NCBI RefSeq assembly: GCF_947494125.1 | Contig: NZ_CANLTU010000002.1 | Coordinates: 496,001-560,000, forward strand | Length of the DNA stretch: 64,000 bases | Direction of reading: 5' to 3' | From: an uncultured Tenacibaculum sp. | GTDB taxonomy: Bacteria > Bacteroidota > Bacteroidia > Flavobacteriales > Flavobacteriaceae | Shown: positions 1 through 9,431 of the stretch, piece by piece | Layout of the letters: the number at the start of each line of letters is the position of its first letter | How positions within the stretch are numbered: the first letter of the stretch is position 1 | Notes under the pieces: model-generated | Told to the model about the DNA's origin: nothing | What the model saw: the letters and a program-made list of their open reading frames with translations, nothing else | The model's database searches: none | Position numbers and translations under genes: made by a program

Positions 1-615
1 ATAGGGGATAACACAAGAATAGGCAATAATACAGTTATTTTTGCAGGTGTAAAGATTTATTCAGAAACACAAATAGGAAATAATTGTAAGATTCACTCTG
101 GTAGTGTTATAGGCTCTGATGGATTTGGTTTTGCTCCAGATGAAAATGGAGAATACAAAGCAATACCTCAAATTGGAAATGTAATTATAGAGGATAATGT
201 AGATATAGGATCGAATTCTACAATCGATAGAGCTACACTAGGTTCAACGATTATTAGAAAAGGAGTAAAGCTAGATAATCAAATACAAGTAGCACATAAC
301 GTAGAAATAGGTAAGAATACTGTAATAGCTTCACAAACAGGAGTAGCAGGTTCAACAAAAATAGGTGAAAACTGTATGATTGGAGGCCAAGTAGGAATTG
401 TTGGACATATTTCTATAGGCAATAATGTGAAAATTCAAGCTCAATCAGGAATTGGTAGGAATATAAAAGACGGAGATGTAGTCCAAGGTACACCAGCATT
501 TGGTTATTCAGATTATAATAAATCTTACGTTTATTTTAAAAACTTACCGAAGTTAGCATCAACAATACACAAAATAGAAAAGGAGTTCAATGCTCAAAAA
601 ATAAAAAATGAGTAA
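1..615 (+). CDS. lpxD: LpxD, UDP-3-O-acylglucosamine N-acyltransferase (5' truncated by window edge)
   Basis: The reading frame is open from base 1, so the N-terminal uridine-binding domain lies outside the window. What remains is a left-handed beta-helix of hexapeptide repeats (I-G-x-N type) and a C-terminal helical tail. LpxD transfers a 3-hydroxyacyl chain to the 2-amino group of UDP-3-O-acyl-glucosamine, the third step of lipid A synthesis, in the cytoplasm. The segment [11 protein letters not shown] contains the histidine that corresponds to the family's catalytic base. The stop codon overlaps the start of lpxC-fabZ by 8 bases, so the two are probably translationally coupled. A second LpxD-like gene lies at 3454. 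Identity is clear from motif and operon context; full length cannot be judged. Confidence 0.93.
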   Translation: MGDNTRIGNNTVIFAGVKIYSETQIGNNCKIHSGSVIGSDGFGFAPDENGEYKAIPQIGNVIIEDNVDIGSNSTIDRATLGSTIIRKGVKLDNQIQVAHNVEIGKNTVIASQTGVAGSTKIGENCMIGGQVGIVGHISIGNNVKIQAQSGIGRNIKDGDVVQGTPAFGYSDYNKSYVYFKNLPKLASTIHKIEKEFNAQKIKNE

Positions 616-1999
616 ACAACAAAAAACAATACAAAACGAAGTTACATTATCTGGTGTAGGATTGCATACAGGAAATGAAGTTACAATGGTATTTAAACCA
701 GCACCAGTGAATCATGGATTTGCCTTTAAACGTGTTGATTTAGAAGGAACACCGATTATTGAAGCAAAAGCAGAATATGTAACAAATACTCAAAGAGGAA
801 CAAATCTTGAGAAAAAAGGTGTCCAAATTCAAACTTCAGAGCATGTTTTAGCAGCAGCAGTAGGTTTAGATATTGATAATTTACTTATTGAAATCGATGC
901 ATCAGAACCACCAATTATGGATGGTTCATCTAAGTTTTTTATTAAAGCATTAGAAGAGGCTGGTATTGTTGAGCAAGATGCTGAAATAGAAGAATATGTT
1001 GTAAAAGAAATTATATCATATAAAGATGAAACTACTGGAAGTGAAATAATTTTAATGCCTTCAGAAGAGTACCAAGTAACAACAATGGTAGATTTTGGAA
1101 CTAAAATTTTAGGAACCCAAAATGCAACTCTAGATAAAATTTCAGATTTTAAAGAAAATATTTCAGCAGCAAGAACTTTTAGTTTCTTACATGAAATTGA
1201 AATGTTACTAGAAAATGATTTAATTAAAGGAGGAGATTTAAATAATGCGATTGTATATGTTGATAAGGAATTATCAGAAAGTACAACAGAAAAATTAAAG
1301 AAAGCCTTTAAAAAAGATGATATTAAAATAAAGTCTAACGGAATTCTAGATAATTTAGAATTGCATTGGGCAAATGAAGCGGCGCGTCATAAATTACTTG
1401 ATGTTATTGGAGATTTAGCTTTAGTAGGTACTCGAATTAAAGGTAAGGTTATTGCTAATAAACCTGGACATCTAGTAAATACACTATTTGCTAAGAAACT
1501 AGCTAAAATTATAAAGAAAGAGAAACGTAATAATGTTCCTACATTTAATTTAAATGAAGAGCCATTAATGGATATTCATAAAATTATGGAGATTTTACCG
1601 CACCGTCCACCGTTTTTATTAATAGATAGAATTTTAGAGTTGTCTGATAGACATGTAGTGGGAATGAAAAATGTAACAATGAATGAAAATTTCTTTGTTG
1701 GGCATTTTCCAGGAGCACCAGTAATGCCTGGAGTTTTACAAGTAGAAGCTATGGCACAATGTGGAGGAGTATTGGTTTTAAATACAGTACCAGATCCAGA
1801 AAATTATTTAACGTATTTCATGAAAATGGATAATGTTAAATTTAAACAAAAAGTATTACCTGGGGACACGTTAATTTTTAAAGCAGAATTAATAACTCCA
1901 ATAAGAAGAGGTATTTGTCATATGCAAGCTTATGGATATGCAAATAATAAAATAGTTGTTGAAGCTGAATTAATGGCGCAAATAGCAAAAAAACAATAA
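608..1999 (+). CDS. lpxC/fabZ: Bifunctional LpxC-FabZ: UDP-3-O-acyl-GlcNAc deacetylase / 3-hydroxyacyl-ACP dehydratase
   Basis: A 463-residue fusion. Residues about 1-310 are LpxC, the zinc deacetylase that commits the cell to lipid A synthesis. The metal-site residues are visible as H79 (SEHVLAA), H261 and D265 (HKLLDVIGD), with H288 (PGHLVNTLF) matching the family's catalytic histidine. Residues about 320-463 are FabZ, the hot-dog-fold dehydratase of fatty acid elongation, with H366 ([11 protein letters not shown]) and E380 (VLQVEAMAQ), 14 residues apart as in the stand-alone enzyme. The fusion is the normal arrangement in Bacteroidota, not an assembly artefact. It joins two enzymes that compete for 3-hydroxyacyl-ACP. 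The start overlaps lpxD by 8 bases; lpxA begins 4 bases after the stop. Confidence 0.96.
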   Translation: MSKQQKTIQNEVTLSGVGLHTGNEVTMVFKPAPVNHGFAFKRVDLEGTPIIEAKAEYVTNTQRGTNLEKKGVQIQTSEHVLAAAVGLDIDNLLIEIDASEPPIMDGSSKFFIKALEEAGIVEQDAEIEEYVVKEIISYKDETTGSEIILMPSEEYQVTTMVDFGTKILGTQNATLDKISDFKENISAARTFSFLHEIEMLLENDLIKGGDLNNAIVYVDKELSESTTEKLKKAFKKDDIKIKSNGILDNLELHWANEAARHKLLDVIGDLALVGTRIKGKVIANKPGHLVNTLFAKKLAKIIKKEKRNNVPTFNLNEEPLMDIHKIMEILPHRPPFLLIDRILELSDRHVVGMKNVTMNENFFVGHFPGAPVMPGVLQVEAMAQCGGVLVLNTVPDPENYLTYFMKMDNVKFKQKVLPGDTLIFKAELITPIRRGICHMQAYGYANNKIVVEAELMAQIAKKQ

Positions 2000-2003
2000 T
2001 TTT

Positions 2004-2789
2004 ATGAATCAACCACTTGCATACGTACATCCACAAGCAAAAATTGCTAGAAATGTAGTAATAGAACCTTTTACAACGATACATTCAAATGTTGAGATTG
2101 GATCTGGTACATGGATTGGATCTAATGTAACTATTATGGAGGGTGCTCGTATAGGTAAAAATTGTAGGATTTTTCCAGGAGCTGTTATATCAGCAATACC
2201 ACAAGATCTAAAGTACAACGATGAAGACACTACAGTAGAAATAGGAGATAATGTTACTATTCGTGAATGTGTTACAATAAATAGAGGTACTACTGATAGA
2301 ATGAAAACTAAAGTAGGAGACAATTGTTTAATAATGGCATATTGTCATATCGCACATGATTGTTTTGTAGGTAATAATTGTATTTTTTCAAATAATACCA
2401 CTTTAGCAGGCCATGTTAATGTAGGAGATAATGTAGTTTTAGCAGGTATGGTAGCAGTACACCAATTTGCTTCAGTAGGAAGTCATGCTTTTGTTACCGG
2501 AGGTTCTTTAGTTCGTAAAGATGTACCACCGTATGTAAAAGCTGCAAGAGAGCCTTTATCATATGTAGGAATTAATTCAGTAGGATTACGAAGAAGGGGT
2601 TATACAACTGAAAAAATTAGAGAGATTCAAGATATATTTAGAATTTTATTTCAGAAAAATTTTAATAACTCTCAAGCGATTGCTATAATTGAAGCAGAAA
2701 TGCAAGCAACATCAGAAAGAGATGAAATTATTCAATTTATAAAAGATTCGCATCGCGGAATTATGAAAGGATATTTTAAAGCAAATTAA
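2004..2789 (+). CDS. lpxA: LpxA, acyl-ACP--UDP-N-acetylglucosamine O-acyltransferase
   Basis: 261 residues, the usual LpxA length. It catalyses the first step of lipid A synthesis, 3-O-acylation of UDP-GlcNAc from 3-hydroxyacyl-ACP. The N-terminal two thirds is a hexapeptide-repeat beta-helix. The catalytic histidine is H118 in AHIAHDC-like context (YCHIAHDC, residues 113-120), followed by the conserved NNxTLAGHV segment. The C-terminal helical domain contains GLRRRGYTTEKI. It lies 4 bases after lpxC-fabZ, so lpxD, lpxC-fabZ and lpxA form one operon. No odd features. Confidence 0.96.
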   Translation: MNQPLAYVHPQAKIARNVVIEPFTTIHSNVEIGSGTWIGSNVTIMEGARIGKNCRIFPGAVISAIPQDLKYNDEDTTVEIGDNVTIRECVTINRGTTDRMKTKVGDNCLIMAYCHIAHDCFVGNNCIFSNNTTLAGHVNVGDNVVLAGMVAVHQFASVGSHAFVTGGSLVRKDVPPYVKAAREPLSYVGINSVGLRRRGYTTEKIREIQDIFRILFQKNFNNSQAIAIIEAEMQATSERDEIIQFIKDSHRGIMKGYFKAN

Positions 2790-2853
2790 AAGTAAAGATT
2801 GTTTAAAGTTATAAAAATTAAGCAGTTTAATAATAAAATAAAGATTAAGCAGA

Positions 2854-3420
2854 ATGGCAACAACATCAGATATTAAAAACGGATTATGCATGAGATATAA
2901 CAACGACATATATAAAGTTGTTGAATTTTTACATGTAAAACCAGGAAAAGGACCGGCATTTGTAAGAACAAAATTAAAAAGTGTTACTAGTGGAAAAGTA
3001 ATTGATAACACATTTCCTTCAGGAAGAAAGATTGATGACGTTAGAGTTGAAACACATAAATTTCAATATTTATATAAAGAAGGAGAAACTTTTCATTTTA
3101 TGAACCAAGTTGACTACTCTCAAATTACATTAGAAAAAAGTGCTTTAGATTCACCTGAGTTAATGAAAGAAGGAGAAGTGGTAACTATAATTATCAATTC
3201 AGAAGATGATATGCCCTTATCTGTAGATATGCCTGCAAGTGTAATTTTAGAAGTAACGCATACAGAGCCAGGTGTTAAAGGAAACACCGCAACGAATGCA
3301 ACAAAGCCAGCTACAGTAGAAACTGGAGCTCGTGTAAATGTTCCTTTATTTATTAATGAAGGTGATAAAATTAAAATTGAAACAACAAAAGGAACATACC
3401 AAGAACGTATTAAAGAATAA
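2854..3420 (+). CDS. efp: Elongation factor P
   Basis: 188 residues with the three beta-barrel (KOW-like, central and C-terminal OB) domains of EF-P. EF-P binds the ribosome between the P and E sites and relieves stalling at polyproline stretches. The tip loop is KPGKGPAF with K32 at the position that is modified in many bacteria. No modification gene (epmA/epmB, earP) is seen nearby, so the state of K32 cannot be told. The gene starts 64 bases after lpxA and is followed directly by a strong hairpin terminator, so it probably closes the lipid A operon transcript. Confidence 0.96.
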   Translation: MATTSDIKNGLCMRYNNDIYKVVEFLHVKPGKGPAFVRTKLKSVTSGKVIDNTFPSGRKIDDVRVETHKFQYLYKEGETFHFMNQVDYSQITLEKSALDSPELMKEGEVVTIIINSEDDMPLSVDMPASVILEVTHTEPGVKGNTATNATKPATVETGARVNVPLFINEGDKIKIETTKGTYQERIKE

Positions 3421-3424
3421 AACG

Positions 3425-3451
3425 ATTCCCGCGCTAGCGGGAATTTCTTTT
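3425..3451 (+). terminator. Intrinsic terminator after efp
   Basis: An 8-bp perfect GC-rich stem (3425-3432 with 3437-3444, loop GCTA) is followed by TTTCTTTT. It starts five bases after the efp stop and ends two bases before the start codon of the next gene. The lpxD-like gene therefore has almost no room for its own leader and must be read through or initiated on a very short leader. Confidence 0.8.
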
Positions 3452-3453
3452 AA

Positions 3454-4380
3454 ATGAAATTTAAACAAATACAAACTTTAGAACAAATCGCTACACTATT
3501 AAATGTAGAGTTTGTTGGTGATAAAGATTTTCCTGTAAAGGGAATTAATGAAATTCATGTAGTAGAAGAAGGAGACATTGTTTTTGTAGATCATCCTAAG
3601 TACTATAATAAAGCATTAAAATCAGCGGCAACTATCGTTTTAATTAATAAAAGAGTAGAGTGCCCAAAAGGAAAAGCTTTATTAATTTCAGAGGATCCTT
3701 TTCGTGATTTTAATAAAATAACAAAACATTTTAATCCATTTATAGCATCTCAGAAGAGTATTTCAGAGTCAGCAATAATAGGAGAGGGTACAGTAATTCA
3801 ACCAAATGTATTTATTGGTGATAATGTTGTTATAGGTAAAGGTTGTATTATTCACCCAAATGTTACAATATATAGTAATTCTATAATAGGAAACAATGTT
3901 ACAATTCATGCAAATACAGTTTTAGGTGCAGATGCTTTTTATTATAAAAATAGACCTGAAGGTTTTGATAAATTAATATCAGGAGGAAAGGTTGTTATAG
4001 AAGATAATGTAGATCTAGGAGCTTCTTGTACAATAGATAAAGGAGTAACAGGAAATACGACAATTGGCAAAGGAACAAAGATAGATAATCAAGTACATAT
4101 AGGTCATGATACTATGATAGGAAAGAAATGTTTAATAGCATCACAAACAGGAATTGCTGGTTGTGTTATTATAGAAGATGAAGTAACTATTTGGGGGCAA
4201 GTAGGAACCAATAGCGGAATTACAATAGGAAAAGGAGCTATAATATTAGGTCAAACAGGGGTTACAAAATCTATTGAAGGAGGAAAAACTTACTTTGGAA
4301 CACCTATTTCAGAATCAAGAGAAAAGCTAAAAGAAATAGCAGGAATCAAGCGATTTTTAAAAGAGCAAAAAAACAAATAA
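3454..4380 (+). CDS. LpxD-like UDP-3-O-acylglucosamine N-acyltransferase paralogue
   Basis: 308 residues with the full LpxD layout. Residues 1-100 form the uridine-binding domain, residues about 105-280 the hexapeptide beta-helix, and a short helical tail ends the protein. The catalytic-histidine segment is present (KIDNQVHIGHDT, aligning with [11 protein letters not shown] of the LpxD at the start of the window). Because the operon already has a regular lpxD, this copy may acylate a related nucleotide sugar or use another acyl chain length. Flavobacteria commonly carry such a copy between efp and sucD (known context). Its start codon abuts the efp terminator. Substrate is not deducible from sequence. 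Confidence 0.85.
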   Translation: MKFKQIQTLEQIATLLNVEFVGDKDFPVKGINEIHVVEEGDIVFVDHPKYYNKALKSAATIVLINKRVECPKGKALLISEDPFRDFNKITKHFNPFIASQKSISESAIIGEGTVIQPNVFIGDNVVIGKGCIIHPNVTIYSNSIIGNNVTIHANTVLGADAFYYKNRPEGFDKLISGGKVVIEDNVDLGASCTIDKGVTGNTTIGKGTKIDNQVHIGHDTMIGKKCLIASQTGIAGCVIIEDEVTIWGQVGTNSGITIGKGAIILGQTGVTKSIEGGKTYFGTPISESREKLKEIAGIKRFLKEQKNK

Positions 4381-4381
4381 A

Positions 4382-4416
4382 AATTTTCACAAATCAATAT
4401 CAAACGATTACTTTTG
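4382..4416 (+). promoter_or_regulatory. Putative sucD promoter
   Basis: A -7 box TACTTTTG (4409-4416) matches the Bacteroidota consensus TAnnTTTG. A T-rich -33 segment (TTTT ending at 4387) lies 21 bases upstream. The box ends 25 bases before the sucD start codon. Confidence 0.55.
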
Positions 4417-4441
4417 TGAAGCAAAATTAAAATAAAAACCC

Positions 4442-5314
4442 ATGAGTGTTTTAGTAAATAAAGATTCAAAAATTATTGTACAAGGTTTTACTGGTAGCGA
4501 AGGAACTTTCCACGCTGGTCAAATGATTGATTACGGAACAAACGTAGTTGGTGGTGTTACTCCAGGTAAAGGAGGTCAAGAGCACTTAGGTAAACCAGTT
4601 TTTAATACAGTTGATGAAGCTGTGCAAAAAGTAGGAGCTGATACTTCTATTATTTTTGTACCACCAGCTTTTGCTGCTGATGCTATTATGGAATCTGCAG
4701 AAGCAGGAATCAAAGTAATTATTTGTATTACTGAAGGTATACCTACTGCTGATATGGTAAAAGTTAAAGCATACATCGATCAATTAGATTGTACTTTAGT
4801 AGGACCTAACTGTCCAGGAGTTATTACTCCAGATGAAGCTAAGGTTGGTATTATGCCAGGATTTATTTTCAAAAAAGGTAAAGTAGGTATTGTATCTAAA
4901 TCTGGTACTTTAACTTATGAAGCTGCTGATCAGGTTGTAAAACAAGGATTCGGAATTACTACAGCAATTGGTATTGGTGGAGATCCAATTATTGGAACAA
5001 CTACTAAAGAAGCTGTTGAATTATTAATGAATGATGATGAAACTGAAGCAATCGTTATGATTGGTGAAATCGGAGGTAATTTAGAAGCGGAAGCTGCTAA
5101 ATGGATTAAAGCTGATGGAAACCGTAAACCAGTAGTTGGTTTTATTGCAGGTCAAACTGCACCAGCAGGAAGAACAATGGGACATGCCGGAGCAATTGTA
5201 GGTGGAGCTGATGATACTGCACAAGCAAAAATGAAAATTTTAGCAGAAAATGGAGTACATGTTGTAAATTCTCCAGCTAAAATTGGTGAAATGGTAGCAA
5301 AAGTTTTAGCATAG
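4442..5314 (+). CDS. sucD: Succinyl-CoA ligase, alpha subunit
   Basis: 290 residues, standard length. It forms the alpha subunit of the TCA-cycle enzyme that converts succinyl-CoA to succinate with ADP/GDP phosphorylation. Visible features are the CoA-binding Rossmann start ([13 protein letters not shown]), the GPNCPGVI segment and the phospho-histidine H248 in GHAGAIVGG. The beta subunit gene is not adjacent, which is common in this phylum. It has its own promoter and terminator and appears monocistronic. Confidence 0.96.
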   Translation: MSVLVNKDSKIIVQGFTGSEGTFHAGQMIDYGTNVVGGVTPGKGGQEHLGKPVFNTVDEAVQKVGADTSIIFVPPAFAADAIMESAEAGIKVIICITEGIPTADMVKVKAYIDQLDCTLVGPNCPGVITPDEAKVGIMPGFIFKKGKVGIVSKSGTLTYEAADQVVKQGFGITTAIGIGGDPIIGTTTKEAVELLMNDDETEAIVMIGEIGGNLEAEAAKWIKADGNRKPVVGFIAGQTAPAGRTMGHAGAIVGGADDTAQAKMKILAENGVHVVNSPAKIGEMVAKVLA

Positions 5315-5358
5315 TTTTTGTAAAAAACTGTTAAAAAAATAAAATATATTTCTCTAAG

Positions 5359-5391
5359 ATCCGTTGAATTAGTAAATTCAACGGATTTTTT
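5359..5391 (+). terminator. Intrinsic terminator after sucD
   Basis: A perfect 12-bp stem (5359-5370 with 5375-5386, loop AGTA) is followed by a T run. Confidence 0.9.
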
Positions 5392-5414
5392 AATTTAATC
5401 AAACACCAATAAAA

Positions 5415-8384
5415 ATGAAAAGAATTAAATTGCTATTATTTAGCATGTTACTTGTTTCTGTAGTAAGTTGTAAAAAAACCACAACTTCAGCAAGCGAAGT
5501 AAAAACAGAACAACACACAAGTACGAATGGTTTTAAATATGAAACCGTAACAAACGATCCAACAGGGTTACGTTTGTATACTTTAGATAATGGATTAAAA
5601 GTATATTTAAGTAAAAATACTGATGAGCCAAAAATCCAAACGTATATAGCAGTAAGAGCAGGTTCTAATTACGACCCAAAAAACTCAACCGGTTTGGCTC
5701 ACTATTTAGAGCACATGGTTTTCAAAGGAACTCATAAAATTGGTACTGCTGATTGGGAAAAAGAAAAAGAATATTTAAAGAAAATTTCTGATTTATACGA
5801 GCAACATAGAACAGAAGAAGATGCTGAAAAGAAATTAGCGTTGTATAAAGAGATTGATAAAGTTTCTTTAGAAGCATCTAATTATTCAGTAGCAAATGAG
5901 TACGATAAGATGACTGCATCTTTAGGAGCAACAGGTACTAATGCACATACTTGGTTTGAAGAAACAGTGTATAAGAATAAAATACCTGCTAATGAATTAG
6001 ATAAGTGGTTAAACTTAGAGGCTGAACGTTTTAGTACATTAGTATTACGTTTATTCCATACAGAATTAGAAGCTGTTTTTGAAGAATTTAATAGAGGACA
6101 GGATAACGATTTTAGAAAACGTTATGCAGCAATGTTAGATGGATTATTTCCAAAGCACCCATACGGACAACAAACTACTATTGGTACAGGAGAGCATTTA
6201 AAGAACCCTTCAATGATAGATATTTATAATTATTTTGATAAATACTATGTGCCTAATAACATGGCAGTTGTTTTAGTTGGAGATTTAGATTTTGATGCTA
6301 CTATTAAAAAAGTAAATGAAACTTTTGGAAAGTTTGAGAAGAAAGAATTAGAGCATCCAGTTTTACCAAAAGAAGATCCAATTGCACAACCAATTATAAA
6401 AGAAGTATTTGGACCAACATCTGAATCAATTTCTATAGCTTTTAGATCTGGAGGAGTTAATACGGAAGAAGAAAAAATGGTTACGCTTTGCGATATGATT
6501 ATGGCAAATGGTAATGCAGGTTTAATAGATTTAAACTTAAATCAAAAACAAGTTGTGCAAAGAGCAGGATGTTCTCCAACATTTTTAAATGATTATGGAT
6601 ACCATTCATTTACAGGTTCACCTAAATCTGGTCAAACTTTAGATGAAGTAAAGGATTTATTATTAGGTCAAATCGAAAAATTAAAGAAAGGCGAATTTGA
6701 CGAGTGGATGATTGAAGCTGTAGTTAATGACTTAAAATTAAGTCAAACACGTCAGTATGAAAACAATACTGCTTTAGCAAGTGCTTATTTTAATGCTTTT
6801 ATCCATCATGAAAATTGGGCAGATAAGGTACAGTTTTTAGAAGATTTAAAGAAAGTATCTAAACAAGAGTTAGTAGATTTTGCTAATAAATTTTATCAAA
6901 ATAATTACGTTGTAACATATAAGCGTAAAGGAGAAGATAAGAATATTGTAAAGGTTCAAAATCCTGGAATTACTCCAGTAAAATTAAATAGAGATAAAAG
7001 TTCAGAATTCTTAAAAGAATTTAATAAAGTAAAATCAGCTTCATTACAACCAAAATTTGTTGATTATAAAACAGCTATTAAAGAAACAAAAATGGCTAAT
7101 GATATTAAAGTATCATATGTTTTAAATGAGAACAATGATTTATTTGACTTAAATATCATTTTTGATATGGGGAAAGATAATGACAAAAAATTAAGTCTTG
7201 CTGCTGGTTACTTAGAATATATAGGAACAGATAAATATTCTGCAGAAGAAATAAAAAAAGAGTTTTATAAATTAGGAGTAGATTATTATGTAAGCGCTCA
7301 AGATGATAAAACTTATGTTGGTTTAAGAGGATTAAAAGAAAATTTACCAAAAGGTTTAGAATTATTAGAGCATTTATGGGATAATGCGAAAGCAGACCAA
7401 GAAGCGTATAATAAATATGTAGAAAAAATATTTAAAGGACGTCAAGATGGTAAGACACAAAAAGGAAATATTCTTTGGAATGGATTATATAGCTACGGAA
7501 AATATGGTGAAAATTCTCGTTTAAGAAATATTATGCAAATTGATGAGTTAAAAGCTATTAAACCAGAAGATTTAGTAAATATTGTTAAAGGAATGAAAAA
7601 TTACAAGCAACGTATTTTTTACTATGGTAAAGATGTAAATGCTGCTGTAACTGCTTTAAATGATTATCATAAAATATATGGAGAATTAAAAGAATATCCA
7701 GAAGCACAAAAGTATACAGAAACTGCAACAGGAGACAATGTATTCTTTACTAATTATGATATGGTGCAAACAGAACTTATTTTCTTAGCAAAAGGAGAGC
7801 CTTTTAAAGCTGAAAATATGGCTGCGTCAACTTTATTCAATACATATTTTGGTAGCGGATTATCATCAATTGTATTTCAAGAAATTAGAGAAAGTAAATC
7901 TTTAGCGTATTCTGCATTTGCATCTTATAGTAATGCAAGAAAGAAAGATGATCCTAATTATGTATTGGCATATGTTGGAACTCAAGCAAATAAATTATCA
8001 CAAGCAGTAGATGCAATGATGGATTTAATGAATAACATGCCAGAAGCTGAAAAACAATTTAACGCTGCGAAAAATGCAACATTAAAGAAATTAGCTGCAC
8101 AAAGAATTACAAAATCTAACATTTTTTGGTCTTATGAAAGATTGAAAAAGTTAGGAATTGATAATGACAATAGAGAGGCAATGTACAATACTATTAAGAA
8201 TATGACAATCGAAGATTTAAAAGCATTTTTTGATAAAAATGTGAAAGGAGAGTCGTATAATGTAATGGTAATTGGAAATAAAAAAGACTTAGATGTTAAG
8301 TCATTACAAAAATTAGGTAAAATCAAAGAGTTAGAAGTTGATTATTTATTTAATTATGTTAACGAGAAAAAGATAAAATCTTAA
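5415..8384 (+). CDS. M16 family zinc metallopeptidase, lipoprotein
   Basis: 989 residues. The N-terminus is a lipoprotein signal (lipobox VVSC), so the mature protein is probably membrane-anchored outside the cytoplasm. Two tandem M16 (pitrilysin/insulinase-type) units are present. The first carries the inverted zinc motif HxxEH as H96-Y-L-E-H100 and a downstream acidic segment (LEAVFEEFNRG) supplying the distal glutamate. The second half (from about residue 530) has the M16 fold without HxxEH and is the inactive half that closes the chamber. Such enzymes degrade peptides; the substrate here is unknown. It is flanked by terminators on both sides, so it is a single-gene unit. Confidence 0.93.
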   Translation: MKRIKLLLFSMLLVSVVSCKKTTTSASEVKTEQHTSTNGFKYETVTNDPTGLRLYTLDNGLKVYLSKNTDEPKIQTYIAVRAGSNYDPKNSTGLAHYLEHMVFKGTHKIGTADWEKEKEYLKKISDLYEQHRTEEDAEKKLALYKEIDKVSLEASNYSVANEYDKMTASLGATGTNAHTWFEETVYKNKIPANELDKWLNLEAERFSTLVLRLFHTELEAVFEEFNRGQDNDFRKRYAAMLDGLFPKHPYGQQTTIGTGEHLKNPSMIDIYNYFDKYYVPNNMAVVLVGDLDFDATIKKVNETFGKFEKKELEHPVLPKEDPIAQPIIKEVFGPTSESISIAFRSGGVNTEEEKMVTLCDMIMANGNAGLIDLNLNQKQVVQRAGCSPTFLNDYGYHSFTGSPKSGQTLDEVKDLLLGQIEKLKKGEFDEWMIEAVVNDLKLSQTRQYENNTALASAYFNAFIHHENWADKVQFLEDLKKVSKQELVDFANKFYQNNYVVTYKRKGEDKNIVKVQNPGITPVKLNRDKSSEFLKEFNKVKSASLQPKFVDYKTAIKETKMANDIKVSYVLNENNDLFDLNIIFDMGKDNDKKLSLAAGYLEYIGTDKYSAEEIKKEFYKLGVDYYVSAQDDKTYVGLRGLKENLPKGLELLEHLWDNAKADQEAYNKYVEKIFKGRQDGKTQKGNILWNGLYSYGKYGENSRLRNIMQIDELKAIKPEDLVNIVKGMKNYKQRIFYYGKDVNAAVTALNDYHKIYGELKEYPEAQKYTETATGDNVFFTNYDMVQTELIFLAKGEPFKAENMAASTLFNTYFGSGLSSIVFQEIRESKSLAYSAFASYSNARKKDDPNYVLAYVGTQANKLSQAVDAMMDLMNNMPEAEKQFNAAKNATLKKLAAQRITKSNIFWSYERLKKLGIDNDNREAMYNTIKNMTIEDLKAFFDKNVKGESYNVMVIGNKKDLDVKSLQKLGKIKELEVDYLFNYVNEKKIKS

Positions 8385-8406
8385 TAAAATTAATATTTAT
8401 CTATTT

Positions 8407-8448
8407 AAATCCTGCTAAAGTTTATTTTTTAGCAGGATTTTATTTTTA
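8407..8448 (+). terminator. Intrinsic terminator after the M16 peptidase
   Basis: A perfect 13-bp stem (8407-8419 with 8428-8440, 8-base loop) is followed by a T-rich tract. Confidence 0.88.
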
Positions 8449-8454
8449 TATTTG
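8426..8454 (+). promoter_or_regulatory. Putative fabG promoter
   Basis: The -7 box TATATTTG (8447-8454) is an exact TAnnTTTG match, 21 bases upstream of the fabG start. T-rich sequence lies about 20 bases further upstream at the -33 position. The promoter begins inside the preceding terminator. Confidence 0.6.
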
Positions 8455-8475
8455 ACCTATAAAAACAACTAATAA

Positions 8476-9222
8476 ATGAAACTTTTAGAAAATAAAACAG
8501 CAATTATTACAGGAGCTACTAGAGGAATTGGTAGAGGAATTGCCTTAGAGTTTGCAAATCAAGGATGTAATATTGCATTTACTTATAGTTCATCTGTTGA
8601 TGCAGCAGTTGCGTTAGAAAAAGAATTGGCAAAATTAGGAGTAAAATCAAAAGGGTATCAATCAAATGCAGCAGAATTTGATGCAGCTCAAGAGTTAGCA
8701 AAAAATGTTTTAGAAGAATTTGGAACTATCGATGTATTAGTAAATAATGCAGGTATTACAAAGGATAATTTATTAATGCGTATTTCTGAAGATGACTTTG
8801 ATAAAGTAATTGAAGTAAATTTAAAATCTGTATTTAATTTAACAAAAGCGGTTATTCGTCCGATGATGAAGCAACGAGCTGGATCTATTATAAATATGAG
8901 TTCAGTTGTTGGGTTAAAAGGAAATGCTGGTCAAGCAAATTATGCAGCTTCAAAAGCAGGTATTTTAGGATTTTCAAAATCTGTAGCTTTAGAATTAGGA
9001 TCTCGTAATATTAGAAGTAACGTAGTTGCTCCAGGATTTATTGAAACTGAAATGACAGCAAAATTAGATGAGAAAGTTGTAGAAGGTTGGAGAAATGAAA
9101 TTCCTTTAAAAAGAGGAGGTACTCCAAAAGATATTGCTAATGCTTGTGTATTTTTAGCTTCTGATATGAGTGCTTATGTTACTGGGCAAACTTTATCTGT
9201 TGATGGAGGAATGTTGACTTAG
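8476..9222 (+). CDS. fabG: 3-oxoacyl-ACP reductase FabG
   Basis: 248 residues, a classical short-chain dehydrogenase. It reduces 3-oxoacyl-ACP with NADPH in fatty acid elongation. The cofactor motif TGATRGIGRG lies near residue 12, NNAGITKDNLL at residues 90-100, and the catalytic set is S143, Y156 and K160 (YAASK). The MRISEDDF segment after NNAG is typical of true FabG proteins. It stands alone between terminators. A related SDR with another substrate cannot be fully excluded, but the match to FabG is close over the whole length. Confidence 0.92.
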   Translation: MKLLENKTAIITGATRGIGRGIALEFANQGCNIAFTYSSSVDAAVALEKELAKLGVKSKGYQSNAAEFDAAQELAKNVLEEFGTIDVLVNNAGITKDNLLMRISEDDFDKVIEVNLKSVFNLTKAVIRPMMKQRAGSIINMSSVVGLKGNAGQANYAASKAGILGFSKSVALELGSRNIRSNVVAPGFIETEMTAKLDEKVVEGWRNEIPLKRGGTPKDIANACVFLASDMSAYVTGQTLSVDGGMLT

Positions 9223-9250
9223 AAGTAAACAATATTTTATAAATAAAAAA

Positions 9251-9283
9251 AAGTCTGTATCATTTATTTGATACAGACTTTTT
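9251..9283. terminator. Bidirectional intrinsic terminator between fabG and the XRE gene
   Basis: A 12-bp perfect stem (9251-9262 with 9269-9280, 6-base loop) is flanked by an A tract on one side and a T tract on the other. It can end fabG on the plus strand and the XRE transcript on the minus strand. Confidence 0.88.
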
Positions 9284-9290
9284 AACTTAA

Positions 9291-9426
9291 GGGTATCTTG
9301 GAGGGGACCAAGATGTTAAGGGGTTCTTGAGGGAATCAAGAAATCAAATATTTTCTTAGTGGGGGCTAAGAAAAGAGGGGTTCTCTTAGCGGGGTGATTA
9401 ATATTCAAGGGGTAGGGAAAATATTT
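9291..9426. repeat. Tandem array of small hairpins with G-rich (plus) or C-rich (minus) loops
   Basis: Three perfect short stems follow each other, each with a G-rich loop. They are 9295-9301 with 9308-9314 (loop AGGGGA), 9324-9330 with 9336-9342 (loop GGGAA), and 9351-9359 with 9366-9374 (loop TGGGGG). A weaker fourth (9400-9405 with 9420-9425) encloses two more G runs. The segment CTAAG at 9366-9370 can instead pair with CTTAG at 9385-9389, so two folds compete. The array lies between a bidirectional terminator and the 3' end of the XRE gene. If transcribed with that gene it would be a structured 3' UTR whose loops read C-rich. Confidence 0.55.
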
Positions 9427-9431
9427 GTATG

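Noticed and set aside
608..1999. LpxC-FabZ fusion as an assembly or frameshift artefact
   Set aside because: Both halves are complete with all catalytic residues, and the fusion is the usual form in Bacteroidota.
9291..9426. CRISPR or simple tandem repeat
   Set aside because: Units differ in sequence and share only hairpin shape and G-rich loops.
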